In this document: positions 45,196-53,236 of the stretch, in pieces | How the letters are laid out: every line of letters begins with the position of its first letter | Numbering within the stretch: the first letter of the stretch is position 1 | Assembly: GCA_902562835.1 (NCBI GenBank) | Contig: CACEUX010000011.1 | Location: forward strand, 1-53,236 | From: an uncultured Fidelibacterota bacterium | GTDB taxonomy: Bacteria; Fidelibacterota; Marinisomatia; Marinisomatales; UBA1611 | DNA: 53,236 bases | Reading direction: 5' to 3' | Notes under the pieces: model-generated | Seen by the model: only the letters and a program-made list of their open reading frames with translations | Database searches by the model: none | What the model was told of the DNA's origin: nothing | Translations under genes and position numbers: made by a program

Positions 45196-46800
45196 TTATG
45201 ATTTAAAATGGTTTACTATTGGAAACCGTCTTCCCATACCAAAGGCTTTTGCCGAAACTCTAAGACCAGGGGCTGCTTGTCTACGTTTATACTCATTTAA
45301 CCTGATTCTGTTATAGGTCGAATTTACTATAGTTTTTTCAATGCCAGACTCTACCAATTCCCTTACAGTTTTCCCCTCTTCAACTATAGCATCAACCAGA
45401 GGGCTAATAATCTCGTAGTCAAACGGGTCTACTTGATCTGGAGCCAGTTCTGCTGATGGAGCTTTCTTTATCGAACCTAAAGGTATTCGATCTGATTTGA
45501 TGGTATTAATCCAATTAGACAATGCATAAACATCAGATTTACTCAGATCAGATATTACTGACAGCCCTCCACTCATATCACCATACAATGTACAATAGCC
45601 CAATGCCAACTCGGTTTTATTTCCAGTCGATAATACCATCCAACCAAATTTATTTGAAAGAGCCATTAGTATATCACCTCTTATTCGAGACTGGATATTT
45701 TCTTCTGCTACATTTCGTTGCATTCCTAGAAAATGTGGTTGTAATAATAACTCTAATTCATCCACAGCTTCTTGAATTGGTATTATTCTGTAATCTAAGC
45801 CAAGGTTCATGGCTAATTCTTTTGCATCTGATAGACTATGGTCACTAGAAAACTTTGAAGGAAGTGATATACAATGAACATTCTCAGGTCCCAAAGCGTC
45901 ACTTGCTATAGAAGCTACCAATGCACTATCTATACCACCAGATAAACCCAAGACTGCCTCCTTGTGACCTGTTTTCAAAAAATAATCTTTCAACCCAAGA
46001 CAGAGTGCATTGTACATTTTTTCTTCGCGAGGTTGAATTTTGATATCAATCTTATTTTTTGATCTAAGATCAACCATTATTATCTCTTCTTCAAAAGCGG
46101 TACCATAGCCAATCACAATGCCCTTTTCAGAAAATGCCAAAGATTGACCATCAAATATTAATTCGTCTTGTCCTCCAATTGCATTACAATAAAAAAATGG
46201 TAAACCCGTTTCTTGAACTTTATTTAAAATGATATCTTTTCTTTTAAGTAAACGATTCTGTTGATAAGGTGAAGCTGAAATATTTACTATAAAATCTGCC
46301 CCCATCGCTTTTTGTATCCTACTTACTTTACAGTCATATTCTTGGTCCCACAAATCTTCACATATCTGTACCCCTACCTTTAGTTGAGCACCTTTAAAAG
46401 GTATATTTATTATTTTAGGATGCTTGCCACTTGTAAAATAACGTTCTTCATCAAAAACATCATAGGTGGGTAAAAGTACTTTGTCATAAGTAGACTGTAT
46501 CTGACCATCATAACAAACAGCTGCTGAATTATATATATTTAAATTTTCTTTTCTAATATACCCAATGATGAGCGGAACTTTGGACTCTCTTGCAATATTT
46601 TCTAAAACCTTGCTATTTTTTTCTATGAATCCTTCTTGAAAGAGAAGGTCTTGAGGAGGATATCCTGATATACATAATTCTGGGAATATAATGATGTCCG
46701 CATTTTTATTAATGCAATTATAATAATTATCTAAAATTTTACCGTAATTATGATCAAAGTCGCCTACGGTCGTATTTATTTGGCATAAAGCAATGTTCAT
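45196..46800 (-). CDS. nadE: glutamine-dependent NAD+ synthetase
   Basis: The 534-residue protein has two domains. The N-terminal nitrilase-type glutaminase has the catalytic triad Glu41 (FPELCISGYPP), Lys107 (YDKVLLPTYDVFDEERYF) and Cys147 (VGVQICEDLWDQEYD). The C-terminal synthetase has the PP-loop LGLSGGIDSALVASI and STGNKTELALGYCTLYGDMSGGL. It makes NAD+ from deamido-NAD+ using glutamine nitrogen. Its ATG overlaps the TGA stop of the acylphosphatase gene (ATGA). Confidence 0.96.
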   Translation of the reverse strand: MNIALCQINTTVGDFDHNYGKILDNYYNCINKNADIIIFPELCISGYPPQDLLFQEGFIEKNSKVLENIARESKVPLIIGYIRKENLNIYNSAAVCYDGQIQSTYDKVLLPTYDVFDEERYFTSGKHPKIINIPFKGAQLKVGVQICEDLWDQEYDCKVSRIQKAMGADFIVNISASPYQQNRLLKRKDIILNKVQETGLPFFYCNAIGGQDELIFDGQSLAFSEKGIVIGYGTAFEEEIIMVDLRSKNKIDIKIQPREEKMYNALCLGLKDYFLKTGHKEAVLGLSGGIDSALVASIASDALGPENVHCISLPSKFSSDHSLSDAKELAMNLGLDYRIIPIQEAVDELELLLQPHFLGMQRNVAEENIQSRIRGDILMALSNKFGWMVLSTGNKTELALGYCTLYGDMSGGLSVISDLSKSDVYALSNWINTIKSDRIPLGSIKKAPSAELAPDQVDPFDYEIISPLVDAIVEEGKTVRELVESGIEKTIVNSTYNRIRLNEYKRRQAAPGLRVSAKAFGMGRRFPIVNHFKS

Positions 46801-47072
46801 TTATGTATCTCAAATGAAGAGAATTGCCTTTCAGGCAATTCTTCCCACTCAACGCTTATCTTTTCAATAGTGGCATTTGGAGGACCTGTTGTAAGCCAAC
46901 CTGCAAAAATAGCTAATTCATCTCTTTTTCCTTCTGCTTCAATCTCAACAGCATTAGAAAAAAGGTTCTTCACCCAGCCCGTTAATTTTAATTCATTAGC
47001 TTTATCTTGAGCACTAACCCTGAACCACACACCTTGAACATCTCCAGATATCATTACATGTATCTTATACAT
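46797..47072 (-). CDS. acyP: acylphosphatase
   Basis: The 91-residue protein matches acylphosphatases over its whole length. GDVQGVWFRVSAQDKANELKLTGWVKNL contains the phosphate-binding loop, the catalytic Arg18 and Asn36. It hydrolyses the carboxyl-phosphate bond of acyl phosphates in the cytoplasm. It overlaps nadE by four bases and lies 82 nt after asnS on the same strand. Confidence 0.94.
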   Translation of the reverse strand: MYKIHVMISGDVQGVWFRVSAQDKANELKLTGWVKNLFSNAVEIEAEGKRDELAIFAGWLTTGPPNATIEKISVEWEELPERQFSSFEIHK

Positions 47073-47154
47073 ATTTTATATCCTCCTTTAATTTATTGAC
47101 AACATCAATCAGCGAATTAATCCTCACAACAGATTCAATTTCCCAGTTTATTTT

Positions 47155-48450
47155 TTAAGGTTCAAGCCTTGACATTGTTCTGGGAAAAGGAATTGTTTCG
47201 CGAATGTGTTTTGTACCACATATCCAAGCAACTGTTCTTTCTAAACCAAGCCCAAAACCTGAATGAGGCACCGAACCATATTTTCTTAGATCAAGGTACC
47301 ATTGAAAAGGTTCTAGTGGAAGGTCATGATGCCGTATCCTATTAACTAATATATCTAAATCATCTTCCCTTTGTCCACCTCCTATTATTTCTCCATATCC
47401 TTCTGGTGCTATCATGTCTACACCTAAGGCAAGGTCACTATCATGCTCATCACGTTTCATATAAAATGCTTTTATTTCAGCGGGCCAACGATGAATTAAG
47501 ATTGGCTTATCGAACTTTTCAGATAATAGGGTTTCATCTGGCGCTCCAAAATCGCTGCCATATTTAAAATCACTACCGTTATCTTTTAGAAGGTTTACTG
47601 CCTCATCATACGTCATTCGAGGAAATGGAGGTACTACTGCATTTAATTTGTCAATATCTCTTTCGAGGGTTGATAATTCTACTTCACAATTTGCTAAAAC
47701 CTGCTTTACAATATAGCCTACTAGATTCTCTGCCCATGTCATATTCTCATCAAGGTTAACATACGCCATTTCTGGTTCTACCATCCAAAATTCAGTTAAA
47801 TGACGACGAGTTTTTGATTTTTCGGCACGAAAAGTTGGACCAAAACAATATGTTTTTCCAAAGGCTGTTGCTCCAGCTTCTTGATATAATTGACCACTTT
47901 GAGTTAGGTACGCAGACCGTTCAAAATAATCGACTTCAAAAAGTGTTGTAGTACCTTCTACCGCATTGCCAGTAAATATTGGAGAATCAATAAGTGTGAA
48001 ACCATTGTTATCAAAAAAGTTTCTTATGGCTCTGACAACCTGATGTCTAATCCGCATTATTGCATTTTGTCGTTTAGATCGAAGCCATAAATGTCTATTA
48101 GACATTAAAAAATCTGCACCATGCTCCTTATGTGAGATTGGAAATTCATCCGTGACATGTTTTACAACTTCAATTTCTTTTACTCCTAATTCATAGCCAC
48201 CAATCGACCTAGGTTCCTTGCGTACAGTTCCATTAAGAATTATAGAATCTTCTTGGTTCAAATCATTCTCTAGTAAAAATGATTCATCAGTGGCCTCACC
48301 TTTAACTACAACACCTTGCAATAGCCCAGTACCATCCCTAAAGATGATAAACCAAAGCTTGCCAACATTACGAGTATTATAAACCCATCCTTTTAATTCT
48401 ACATCTTGACCTTCATATTCACTTAATTGATTAATCGTTACAGTCTTCAT
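47155..48450 (-). CDS. asnS: asparaginyl-tRNA synthetase
   Basis: The 431-residue class IIb synthetase has an N-terminal OB-fold anticodon-binding domain (VELKGWVYNTRNVGKLWFIIFRDG). The catalytic core contains FRAEKSKTRRHLTEFWMVEPEMAY (motif 2) and GFGLGLERTVAWICG (motif 3). The sequence EGTTTLFEVDYFERSAYLTQSGQLYQE is typical of AsnRS rather than AspRS. It charges tRNA-Asn with asparagine directly. It lies 10 nt downstream of the lptE-like gene. Confidence 0.95.
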   Translation of the reverse strand: MKTVTINQLSEYEGQDVELKGWVYNTRNVGKLWFIIFRDGTGLLQGVVVKGEATDESFLLENDLNQEDSIILNGTVRKEPRSIGGYELGVKEIEVVKHVTDEFPISHKEHGADFLMSNRHLWLRSKRQNAIMRIRHQVVRAIRNFFDNNGFTLIDSPIFTGNAVEGTTTLFEVDYFERSAYLTQSGQLYQEAGATAFGKTYCFGPTFRAEKSKTRRHLTEFWMVEPEMAYVNLDENMTWAENLVGYIVKQVLANCEVELSTLERDIDKLNAVVPPFPRMTYDEAVNLLKDNGSDFKYGSDFGAPDETLLSEKFDKPILIHRWPAEIKAFYMKRDEHDSDLALGVDMIAPEGYGEIIGGGQREDDLDILVNRIRHHDLPLEPFQWYLDLRKYGSVPHSGFGLGLERTVAWICGTKHIRETIPFPRTMSRLEP

Positions 48451-48460
48451 TTTAATTCCT

Positions 48461-49009
48461 TTACCAGGTTGTCATAATATCATTTAAAATATCTTCTGCA
48501 ATTTTACTAACAGCTACATTTGTTGCAAAACTTCTTGGTTCTCCAAACTCATCATCATCCATATCATCTATTTTACCATCATTATCATTATCAATTCCAT
48601 CAGAACCAATATCACCACTTAAACCATATGCTCCAAAACCAGAGTATACACCTTCAAAAATGTTCTTTTCTTCTAAAATATCATACCACTCAATTTTTAC
48701 ATCAATCTTATACCTATATTCTGAAACAGATTCTTGTTTACTATATGTATATGGACCTTCACTAACCTTTTTAATTGTACCCTTTAAAATAGAGTGAGCA
48801 GATTTTTCATCAGATATCCTAAGTATTCCTGCATCATTGAACTGCTCAATGATTCCATCAGTAATATCTTCGGCTAAACCAAACTCAGCTGTCTGGTTGT
48901 CCATCAATGGGATAGCAATAGATTTAATATGAGGCGGAATAGATCCTGCCATTGAATAAAACCCACAAGAGATAAAAAATATTTGACTCAAAATAATGAA
49001 ATACTTCAC
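48461..49009 (-). CDS. lptE: LptE-like lipoprotein with Asp-rich insert
   Basis: The 182-residue protein has a lipoprotein signal ending in ISCGF (Cys15). SIPPHIKSIAIPLMDNQT and FGLAEDITDGIIEQFN (about 23-58), followed by a beta-rich half (YRYKIDVKIEWYD), are typical of the LptE that plugs the LptD channel for lipopolysaccharide export in FCB bacteria. Residues 135-154 hold an unusual Asp-rich run (DGIDNDNDGKIDD) resembling calcium-binding thrombospondin type 3 or EF-hand loops. The GTG at 49009 is chosen over upstream in-frame codons because it opens the signal peptide and follows the regulator's stop by 4 nt. Confidence 0.85.
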   Translation of the reverse strand: MKYFIILSQIFFISCGFYSMAGSIPPHIKSIAIPLMDNQTAEFGLAEDITDGIIEQFNDAGILRISDEKSAHSILKGTIKKVSEGPYTYSKQESVSEYRYKIDVKIEWYDILEEKNIFEGVYSGFGAYGLSGDIGSDGIDNDNDGKIDDMDDDEFGEPRSFATNVAVSKIAEDILNDIMTTW

Positions 49010-49013
49010 AGTC

Positions 49014-50237
49014 TCATTTACTTTTTTTGATTTTTGGTTCGATGCCAAATTCCTCAATTTTTCTATATAATGTTCTTTCACTCATGCCTAGTGACCGCGC
49101 TGCTTTTCTTCGATTATTATTGAAATATTTTAAGGTACGCTTGATGGCCTCTTTCTCAAGGTCTTTTAATAACATATCTCCAATTGCATCATCACGAATG
49201 AAACGATATCCATCCTCAACAATCTCCATAGACTTTTGAGGTAAAGAAATTCCATGTTCCAATGAATTTACATTAGGATAAGAAGTAGCTTCAGGTGAAT
49301 GATGATTGTTATTATTTAAAAGCATATTTTGAATTAACTCAGTATCTTGTTTTAGCATAAAGAGTTGACGCAGAATTAAATCTATTTCAGCTCTATCTGA
49401 TGGGTTATTTATAACAACTGGTAAAGCAGGGTTATGATTGGAACTTAATGGCATTAGATCCATCAATTCTTTTTCAACGATTTGAGCTGTTATTCGTTCG
49501 CCTCTTTCTAAAACAAGCACCTTCTCAACGAAATGCTTTAATTCTCTAACATTACCTGGCCATTCGTATTGTTTCATTATCCGAACTGCATCAGGCATAA
49601 ACCCACGATATGCGATGTCATTGGAACGGGTGAACTCCAATGCGAATCGCTCAATAAATGGACCGATATCTTCAACACGTTCACGGAGTGCCGGAATATG
49701 AATATTCACAGTTTTTAATCGAAAATATAGGTCTTGTCGGAATTGATTATTTTTTACTAATTCCGATAGATTTTTATTTGTTGCTGTAATAACTCTGACA
49801 TCTGTTCTTCGAGTTTTAGCTTCTCCTACCCGCATGAACTCCCCACTCTCTAGAACCCTAAGAAGCTTGACTTGAGTTTCAAGAGGAGCTTCACCAATCT
49901 CATCTAAAAATATGGTACCCTTATTTGCTTCCTCAAAGTATCCTTTTCTATCTGACCCCGCTCCCGTGAATGAGCCCTTTTTATGCCCAAATAATTCTGA
50001 TTCAATTATCCCCTCCGGTATGGCACCACAATTCACAACAACTAGGGAATCATTATATCTTTTACTAGATTTATGAATAGCTTTTGCCACTATCTCTTTC
50101 CCTGTTCCTGACTCCCCAGTAATAAGAACAGAAATATCTACTGGAGCTACTTGAGAGATCATTTCTAAGACTTGACTAATGCCATCAGATGTCCCAATTA
50201 TTCCAGATTGTTTTTGAAGTCTATCTAAATCTACCAT
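49014..50237 (-). CDS. sigma-54-dependent transcriptional activator without receiver domain
   Basis: The 407-residue protein starts almost directly with the AAA+ domain. Walker A is GESGTGKE (41-48), the sigma-54-contacting loop is GSFTGA (88-93), and Walker B is GTIFLDE (107-113). RERVEDIGPFIERFA and WPGNVRELKHFVEKVLVLERG follow. A Fis-type helix-turn-helix is at the C-terminus (IKRTLKYFNNNRRKAARSLGMSERTLYRKIEEFGI). No receiver, PAS or GAF domain is present, so activity must be set by another protein or by its level. Residues about 260-340 are a low-conservation linker with an Asn/His-rich patch. I recall that a sigma-54 activator next to lptE also occurs in Bacteroidetes. Confidence 0.93.
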   Translation of the reverse strand: MVDLDRLQKQSGIIGTSDGISQVLEMISQVAPVDISVLITGESGTGKEIVAKAIHKSSKRYNDSLVVVNCGAIPEGIIESELFGHKKGSFTGAGSDRKGYFEEANKGTIFLDEIGEAPLETQVKLLRVLESGEFMRVGEAKTRRTDVRVITATNKNLSELVKNNQFRQDLYFRLKTVNIHIPALRERVEDIGPFIERFALEFTRSNDIAYRGFMPDAVRIMKQYEWPGNVRELKHFVEKVLVLERGERITAQIVEKELMDLMPLSSNHNPALPVVINNPSDRAEIDLILRQLFMLKQDTELIQNMLLNNNNHHSPEATSYPNVNSLEHGISLPQKSMEIVEDGYRFIRDDAIGDMLLKDLEKEAIKRTLKYFNNNRRKAARSLGMSERTLYRKIEEFGIEPKIKKSK

Positions 50238-50323
50238 ATCATTAAATCTCCTAATATTTTAAAAAATAAATTGTATTATTTTTAAAAATAAAGGTTTGTA
50301 ATTATTTATTTTGGCTACGTATA

Positions 50324-52345
50324 TCATGTTACAGCAATGCCAAGATCTTTTTCGAATTCTAATATTTCATCACGTATCTTTGCTGCTTTTTCAAATTTTA
50401 ATTCTTCAGCTGCATTCAACATAGCTTTCCTAAGTTCATCTAAAATCACCTCTTTATCTTCATTGCTAATCTGTGAAATGTCCATTACCGGAATATAATT
50501 TTCATCATTATCTTTCATTGTATCAGCAACAGATGTACTGCCCATTATATCATCAATTGATTTATGAATTGTCTTAGGTATAATATTATTCTTTTTATTG
50601 AATCTACTTTGTATAGCTCTACGCTCTTGACTTGTTTCAATTAAATGATTCATAGCTTCAGTCCTCTTATCTCCATAAAGTATGACTAAGCCCGTCTCAT
50701 TTCTCGCAGCGCGACCAGCTACTTGTAGCAATGAACTCTTAGAACGAAGGAATCCTTCCTTATCTGCATCTAAAACAGCAACTAAGCTCACTTCTGGTAA
50801 ATCCAAGCCTTCCCTTAAAAGGTTTATACCAACCAAAACGTCAAATTCACCAATTCTTAATTCACGAAGAATTTGTACCCTTTCCAAAGTACCAATTTCG
50901 GAATGAAGGTATCTGACACGTATGTTCAGTCCAGAAAGATATTCCGTAAGGTCTTCTGCCATTCGCTTGGTCAAAGTGGTTACCAAGACTCTTTCCTTTT
51001 TTTTAGCTCTGTAACGTATTTCACCAACCAAATCATCCATTTGACCTCTAGACTCTCTTACATCAACTTGCGGATCTAGTAAGCCGGTCGGACGAATAAC
51101 CTGCTCAACAACTACTCCTTTACATAAGTTTAATTCTCTTTCTGAAGGAGTGGCAGATGTGAAAATTACCTGATTTTGAGCTGAATGAAACTCATCATAC
51201 TTTAGTGGACGATTATCCAAGGCACTGGGTAGCCTAAAACCATGCTCAACCAATGTCTCTTTTCGCGCACGGTCTCCGTTGTACATGGCTTGTATCTGCG
51301 GAAGTGTAACATGTGATTCATCCAAAATAGTAAGGTAATTATCAGGAAAAAAATCAATAAGGGTATATGGTTTTTCTCCAACCTTTCTACCAGAAAAAAA
51401 TCTAGAATAATTCTCAATTCCTGAGCAATAACCAAGTTCTATCATCATTTCAATATCAAAGTGAGTGCGCTGCTCTAAACGTTGAGCCTCAAGTAGTTTG
51501 TGATTAGTTCTTAAAAAATCAAGCCTTTCAGCTAATTCCCTACGAATCTCTTCGATCACTCTGAGTGTGGCCTCTTTATCTGTTACAAAATGCTTTGCAG
51601 GGAAAATGACTATATTTTCAATTATTTCTTTAATTTCTCCAGTCAGTGGATCAAACATGCTTATTTCATCAATTTCAGAACCAAACAGTTCAATTCTAAT
51701 GCATGAATCCTGATAAGCTGGATAAATTTCAATCAGATCACCACGAACACGTATATTTCCTCTTTCCAGAACCTTATCATTTCTAGCATAGTGAATGTGA
51801 ACTAATTTTGCTAAAAATGATCTACGATCAAGAATCTCACCCTTAGTTACTTTTACAGTTCCTTTAGAATAATCATCTGGACTTCCAATACCATAGATGC
51901 AAGAAACAGAACTAATAACTATTACATCATCACGAGACATTAAAGAACTAGTTGCCTTCAACCTTAATTTGTCTATTTCTTCATTAACGGACATATCTTT
52001 TTCAATAAATGTATCTGTAACTGGCAGATAGGCCTCAGGTTGGTAATAATCGTAGTAACTGATGAAATACTCAACTGCGTTATCTGGAAATAATTGTTTG
52101 AATTCACCATATAGCTGCGCCGCTAATGTTTTATTATGAGACATGATCAAGGTAGGCTTTTGAACACCTTGGATAACATTTGCAATAGAAAATGTTTTAC
52201 CCGAACCAGTTACTCCTAATAAGGTCTGGTACTTATCACCCGCATTTACACCATTTACCAATGATATAATCGCTCCAGGCTGGTCTCCTTGAGGAGAAAA
52301 TTCAGATTGCATTTTAAATTCTGCCATATTGGCTAATTTACCCAT
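50324..52345 (-). CDS. uvrB: excinuclease ABC subunit B
   Basis: The 673-residue protein is a full-length UvrB. Walker A is GVTGSGKT (44-51), and the beta-hairpin region is YFISYYDYYQPEAYLP. Helicase motifs DESHVTLPQ, FTSATPS and QVAGRAARNETG follow, with the C-terminal UVR domain (EELKFEKAAKIRDEILEFEKDL) that contacts UvrC. It verifies DNA damage in nucleotide excision repair. Met1 at 52345 is used; Met7 is an equally possible start. It lies 56 nt downstream of uvrC. Confidence 0.97.
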   Translation of the reverse strand: MGKLANMAEFKMQSEFSPQGDQPGAIISLVNGVNAGDKYQTLLGVTGSGKTFSIANVIQGVQKPTLIMSHNKTLAAQLYGEFKQLFPDNAVEYFISYYDYYQPEAYLPVTDTFIEKDMSVNEEIDKLRLKATSSLMSRDDVIVISSVSCIYGIGSPDDYSKGTVKVTKGEILDRRSFLAKLVHIHYARNDKVLERGNIRVRGDLIEIYPAYQDSCIRIELFGSEIDEISMFDPLTGEIKEIIENIVIFPAKHFVTDKEATLRVIEEIRRELAERLDFLRTNHKLLEAQRLEQRTHFDIEMMIELGYCSGIENYSRFFSGRKVGEKPYTLIDFFPDNYLTILDESHVTLPQIQAMYNGDRARKETLVEHGFRLPSALDNRPLKYDEFHSAQNQVIFTSATPSERELNLCKGVVVEQVIRPTGLLDPQVDVRESRGQMDDLVGEIRYRAKKKERVLVTTLTKRMAEDLTEYLSGLNIRVRYLHSEIGTLERVQILRELRIGEFDVLVGINLLREGLDLPEVSLVAVLDADKEGFLRSKSSLLQVAGRAARNETGLVILYGDKRTEAMNHLIETSQERRAIQSRFNKKNNIIPKTIHKSIDDIMGSTSVADTMKDNDENYIPVMDISQISNEDKEVILDELRKAMLNAAEELKFEKAAKIRDEILEFEKDLGIAVT

Positions 52346-52401
52346 ATTTGCCGTCGACGGTCAATGGCAGACTTATATATGATTAGTCAAAGTAATTTAG
52401 A

Positions 52402-53236
52402 CTAGATAGTTTTTGCTATCTTAATTACTTCTTTAACTATTTTAATAGGTATTGCAGTTTCTGCATTTATCACCTCGGGCGTCAATTTTGATATTTGTTC
52501 TGGTCCATCAAAAGCTATTAGCAACTTTTCTTGTCTTTTTTTACCCATGCCTTTGATACTTGAAAAGACAGACTCGATCATTTTCTTATTTCTTTTCTGT
52601 CTTTGGTATGTTACTGCAAATCTATGAGCTTCATCTCTTATTCTTTTTAAGAGTGCTAATCCCGGGCTCGACTTATGGATAATTTGTGAATCTGAATTTC
52701 CAGGTACAAAAATCTCTTCTAATCTTTTTGCAAGTCCAACTACAGGAATATAGTCAAGACCTAATTCTCTTAATGCTGATACTGCCATACTTAGTTGACC
52801 TTTACCACCATCGATTAAAATAAGGTCAGGTGTAGGCTTGTCTTTGTTTTTTACACGTTTATATCTCCTATAAACCACTTCTCTCATAGCTGCGAAATCA
52901 TCTATACCCTCAACTGTTTTTATATTGAATTTTCTGTATTCTGTTTTCCTTGGACGAGCATCAATAAAACATACTAAAGACGCTACCGTATTAGTACCTC
53001 CAAGATGAGAAATGTCGAAAGCTTCAATTCTACGAGGAGGTATTTCTAGGGACAGGTCATCTTTTAATTGCTCAAGAATTTTTGGGACCAAATCTTTTCT
53101 TTTTTTCCTGTTAATCATCCACTCACCAAGCAGCAACCGTGCATTTTGCTTAGTAATTCTTAACTCTTTAGCTTTTTCACCTTTTTGTGGATAAATAAAT
53201 CTTACTGCACCTTTTCTCTTTTTTCTTAACCAAATA
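52402..53236 (-). CDS. uvrC: excinuclease ABC subunit C, C-terminal part
   Basis: The gene runs off the right end of the window with an open frame to 53235; the visible 277 residues are the C-terminal part of a protein usually about 600 residues long. They include RIEAFDISHLGGTNTVAS and ILIDGGKGQLSMAVSAL of the RNase H-like 5' endonuclease domain, and the C-terminal helix-hairpin-helix region (SSIKGMGKKRQEKLLIAFDGPEQI). The GIY-YIG domain would lie outside the window. UvrC makes both incisions with UvrB, and the adjacent uvrB suggests joint expression. Confidence 0.95.
   Translation of the reverse strand, partial: IWLRKKRKGAVRFIYPQKGEKAKELRITKQNARLLLGEWMINRKKRKDLVPKILEQLKDDLSLEIPPRRIEAFDISHLGGTNTVASLVCFIDARPRKTEYRKFNIKTVEGIDDFAAMREVVYRRYKRVKNKDKPTPDLILIDGGKGQLSMAVSALRELGLDYIPVVGLAKRLEEIFVPGNSDSQIIHKSSPGLALLKRIRDEAHRFAVTYQRQKRNKKMIESVFSSIKGMGKKRQEKLLIAFDGPEQISKLTPEVINAETAIPIKIVKEVIKIAKTI

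Noticed and set aside
48520-48765. His/Tyr-rich plus-strand frame opposite lptE
   Set aside because: Its composition is the antisense of the Asp/Asn-rich insert; no ribosome binding site or homology pattern.

Overview
The window looks like chromosomal DNA of an AT-rich, Gram-negative bacterium of the FCB type. My best guess is Candidatus Marinimicrobia (Neomarinimicrobiota/SAR406), but this is inference. The reasons are: many lipoproteins together with Lgt and an LptE-like protein; a BamA-type barrel protein; a sigma-54 activator placed beside lptE; and two secreted proteins ending in a PNPFNP/FlgD-like C-terminal sorting domain of the type IX kind. I see no phage, transposon, IS element or CRISPR array.

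Layout. 1-4915 (+): the end of an unrecognised gene and two tandem paralogous lipoproteins built of six Ig-like repeats each. 4912-8322 (-): an FN3 lipoprotein, tRNA-Gly, then (in transcription order) a YciH/SUI1 factor, a metallophosphatase-fold protein, a membrane-anchored rhodanese and a DoxX/MauE-like membrane protein. 8423-9772 (+): an exported protein of unknown function. 9779-23846 (-): esterase, SMR transporter, LRR protein, MFS transporter, PepC, secreted arylsulfotransferase-like protein, tRNA-Ala, SH3 lipoprotein, FGE-fold protein, DPP-IV-like peptidase, family 5 uracil-DNA glycosylase and a quinone-oxidoreductase-like enzyme. 23972-29700 (+): PpiD-like chaperone, methylcrotonyl-CoA carboxylase beta-like subunit, EamA transporter and an S33 hydrolase. 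29702-53236 (-): thioesterase, AccA, a polysaccharide block (WecA/MraY-like, GT2, Dpm1-like, RfbD), DUF4837 lipoprotein, an envelope block (Omp85-like barrel, 1077-aa barrel-like protein, beta-propeller, Lgt), CPBP protease, LepA, a short cupin, NadE, AcyP, AsnS, LptE, sigma-54 activator, UvrB and the C-terminal part of UvrC.

The most notable signal is at 7851-7853. The metallophosphatase-fold gene (6795-7991, minus) has an in-frame TGA where I recall relatives having the second Cys of a C-G-C motif. It is followed, 18 nt later, by the GGUCU loop of a stem-loop that matches the Escherichia coli fdhF SECIS in both loop and spacing. I read the gene as a 398-residue selenoprotein with Sec47 in a Cys-Gly-Sec motif. 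TGA is an ordinary stop codon in at least five neighbouring genes, so this is local recoding. The gene sits in an apparent operon with a rhodanese and a DoxX/MauE-like protein that carries its own C-G-C motif, which suggests an envelope thiol/selenol redox module. A second overlooked gene is an 88-residue cupin (44483-44749, minus) that lacks any ATG, GTG or TTG start and appears to begin at ATT behind a GGAG ribosome binding site.
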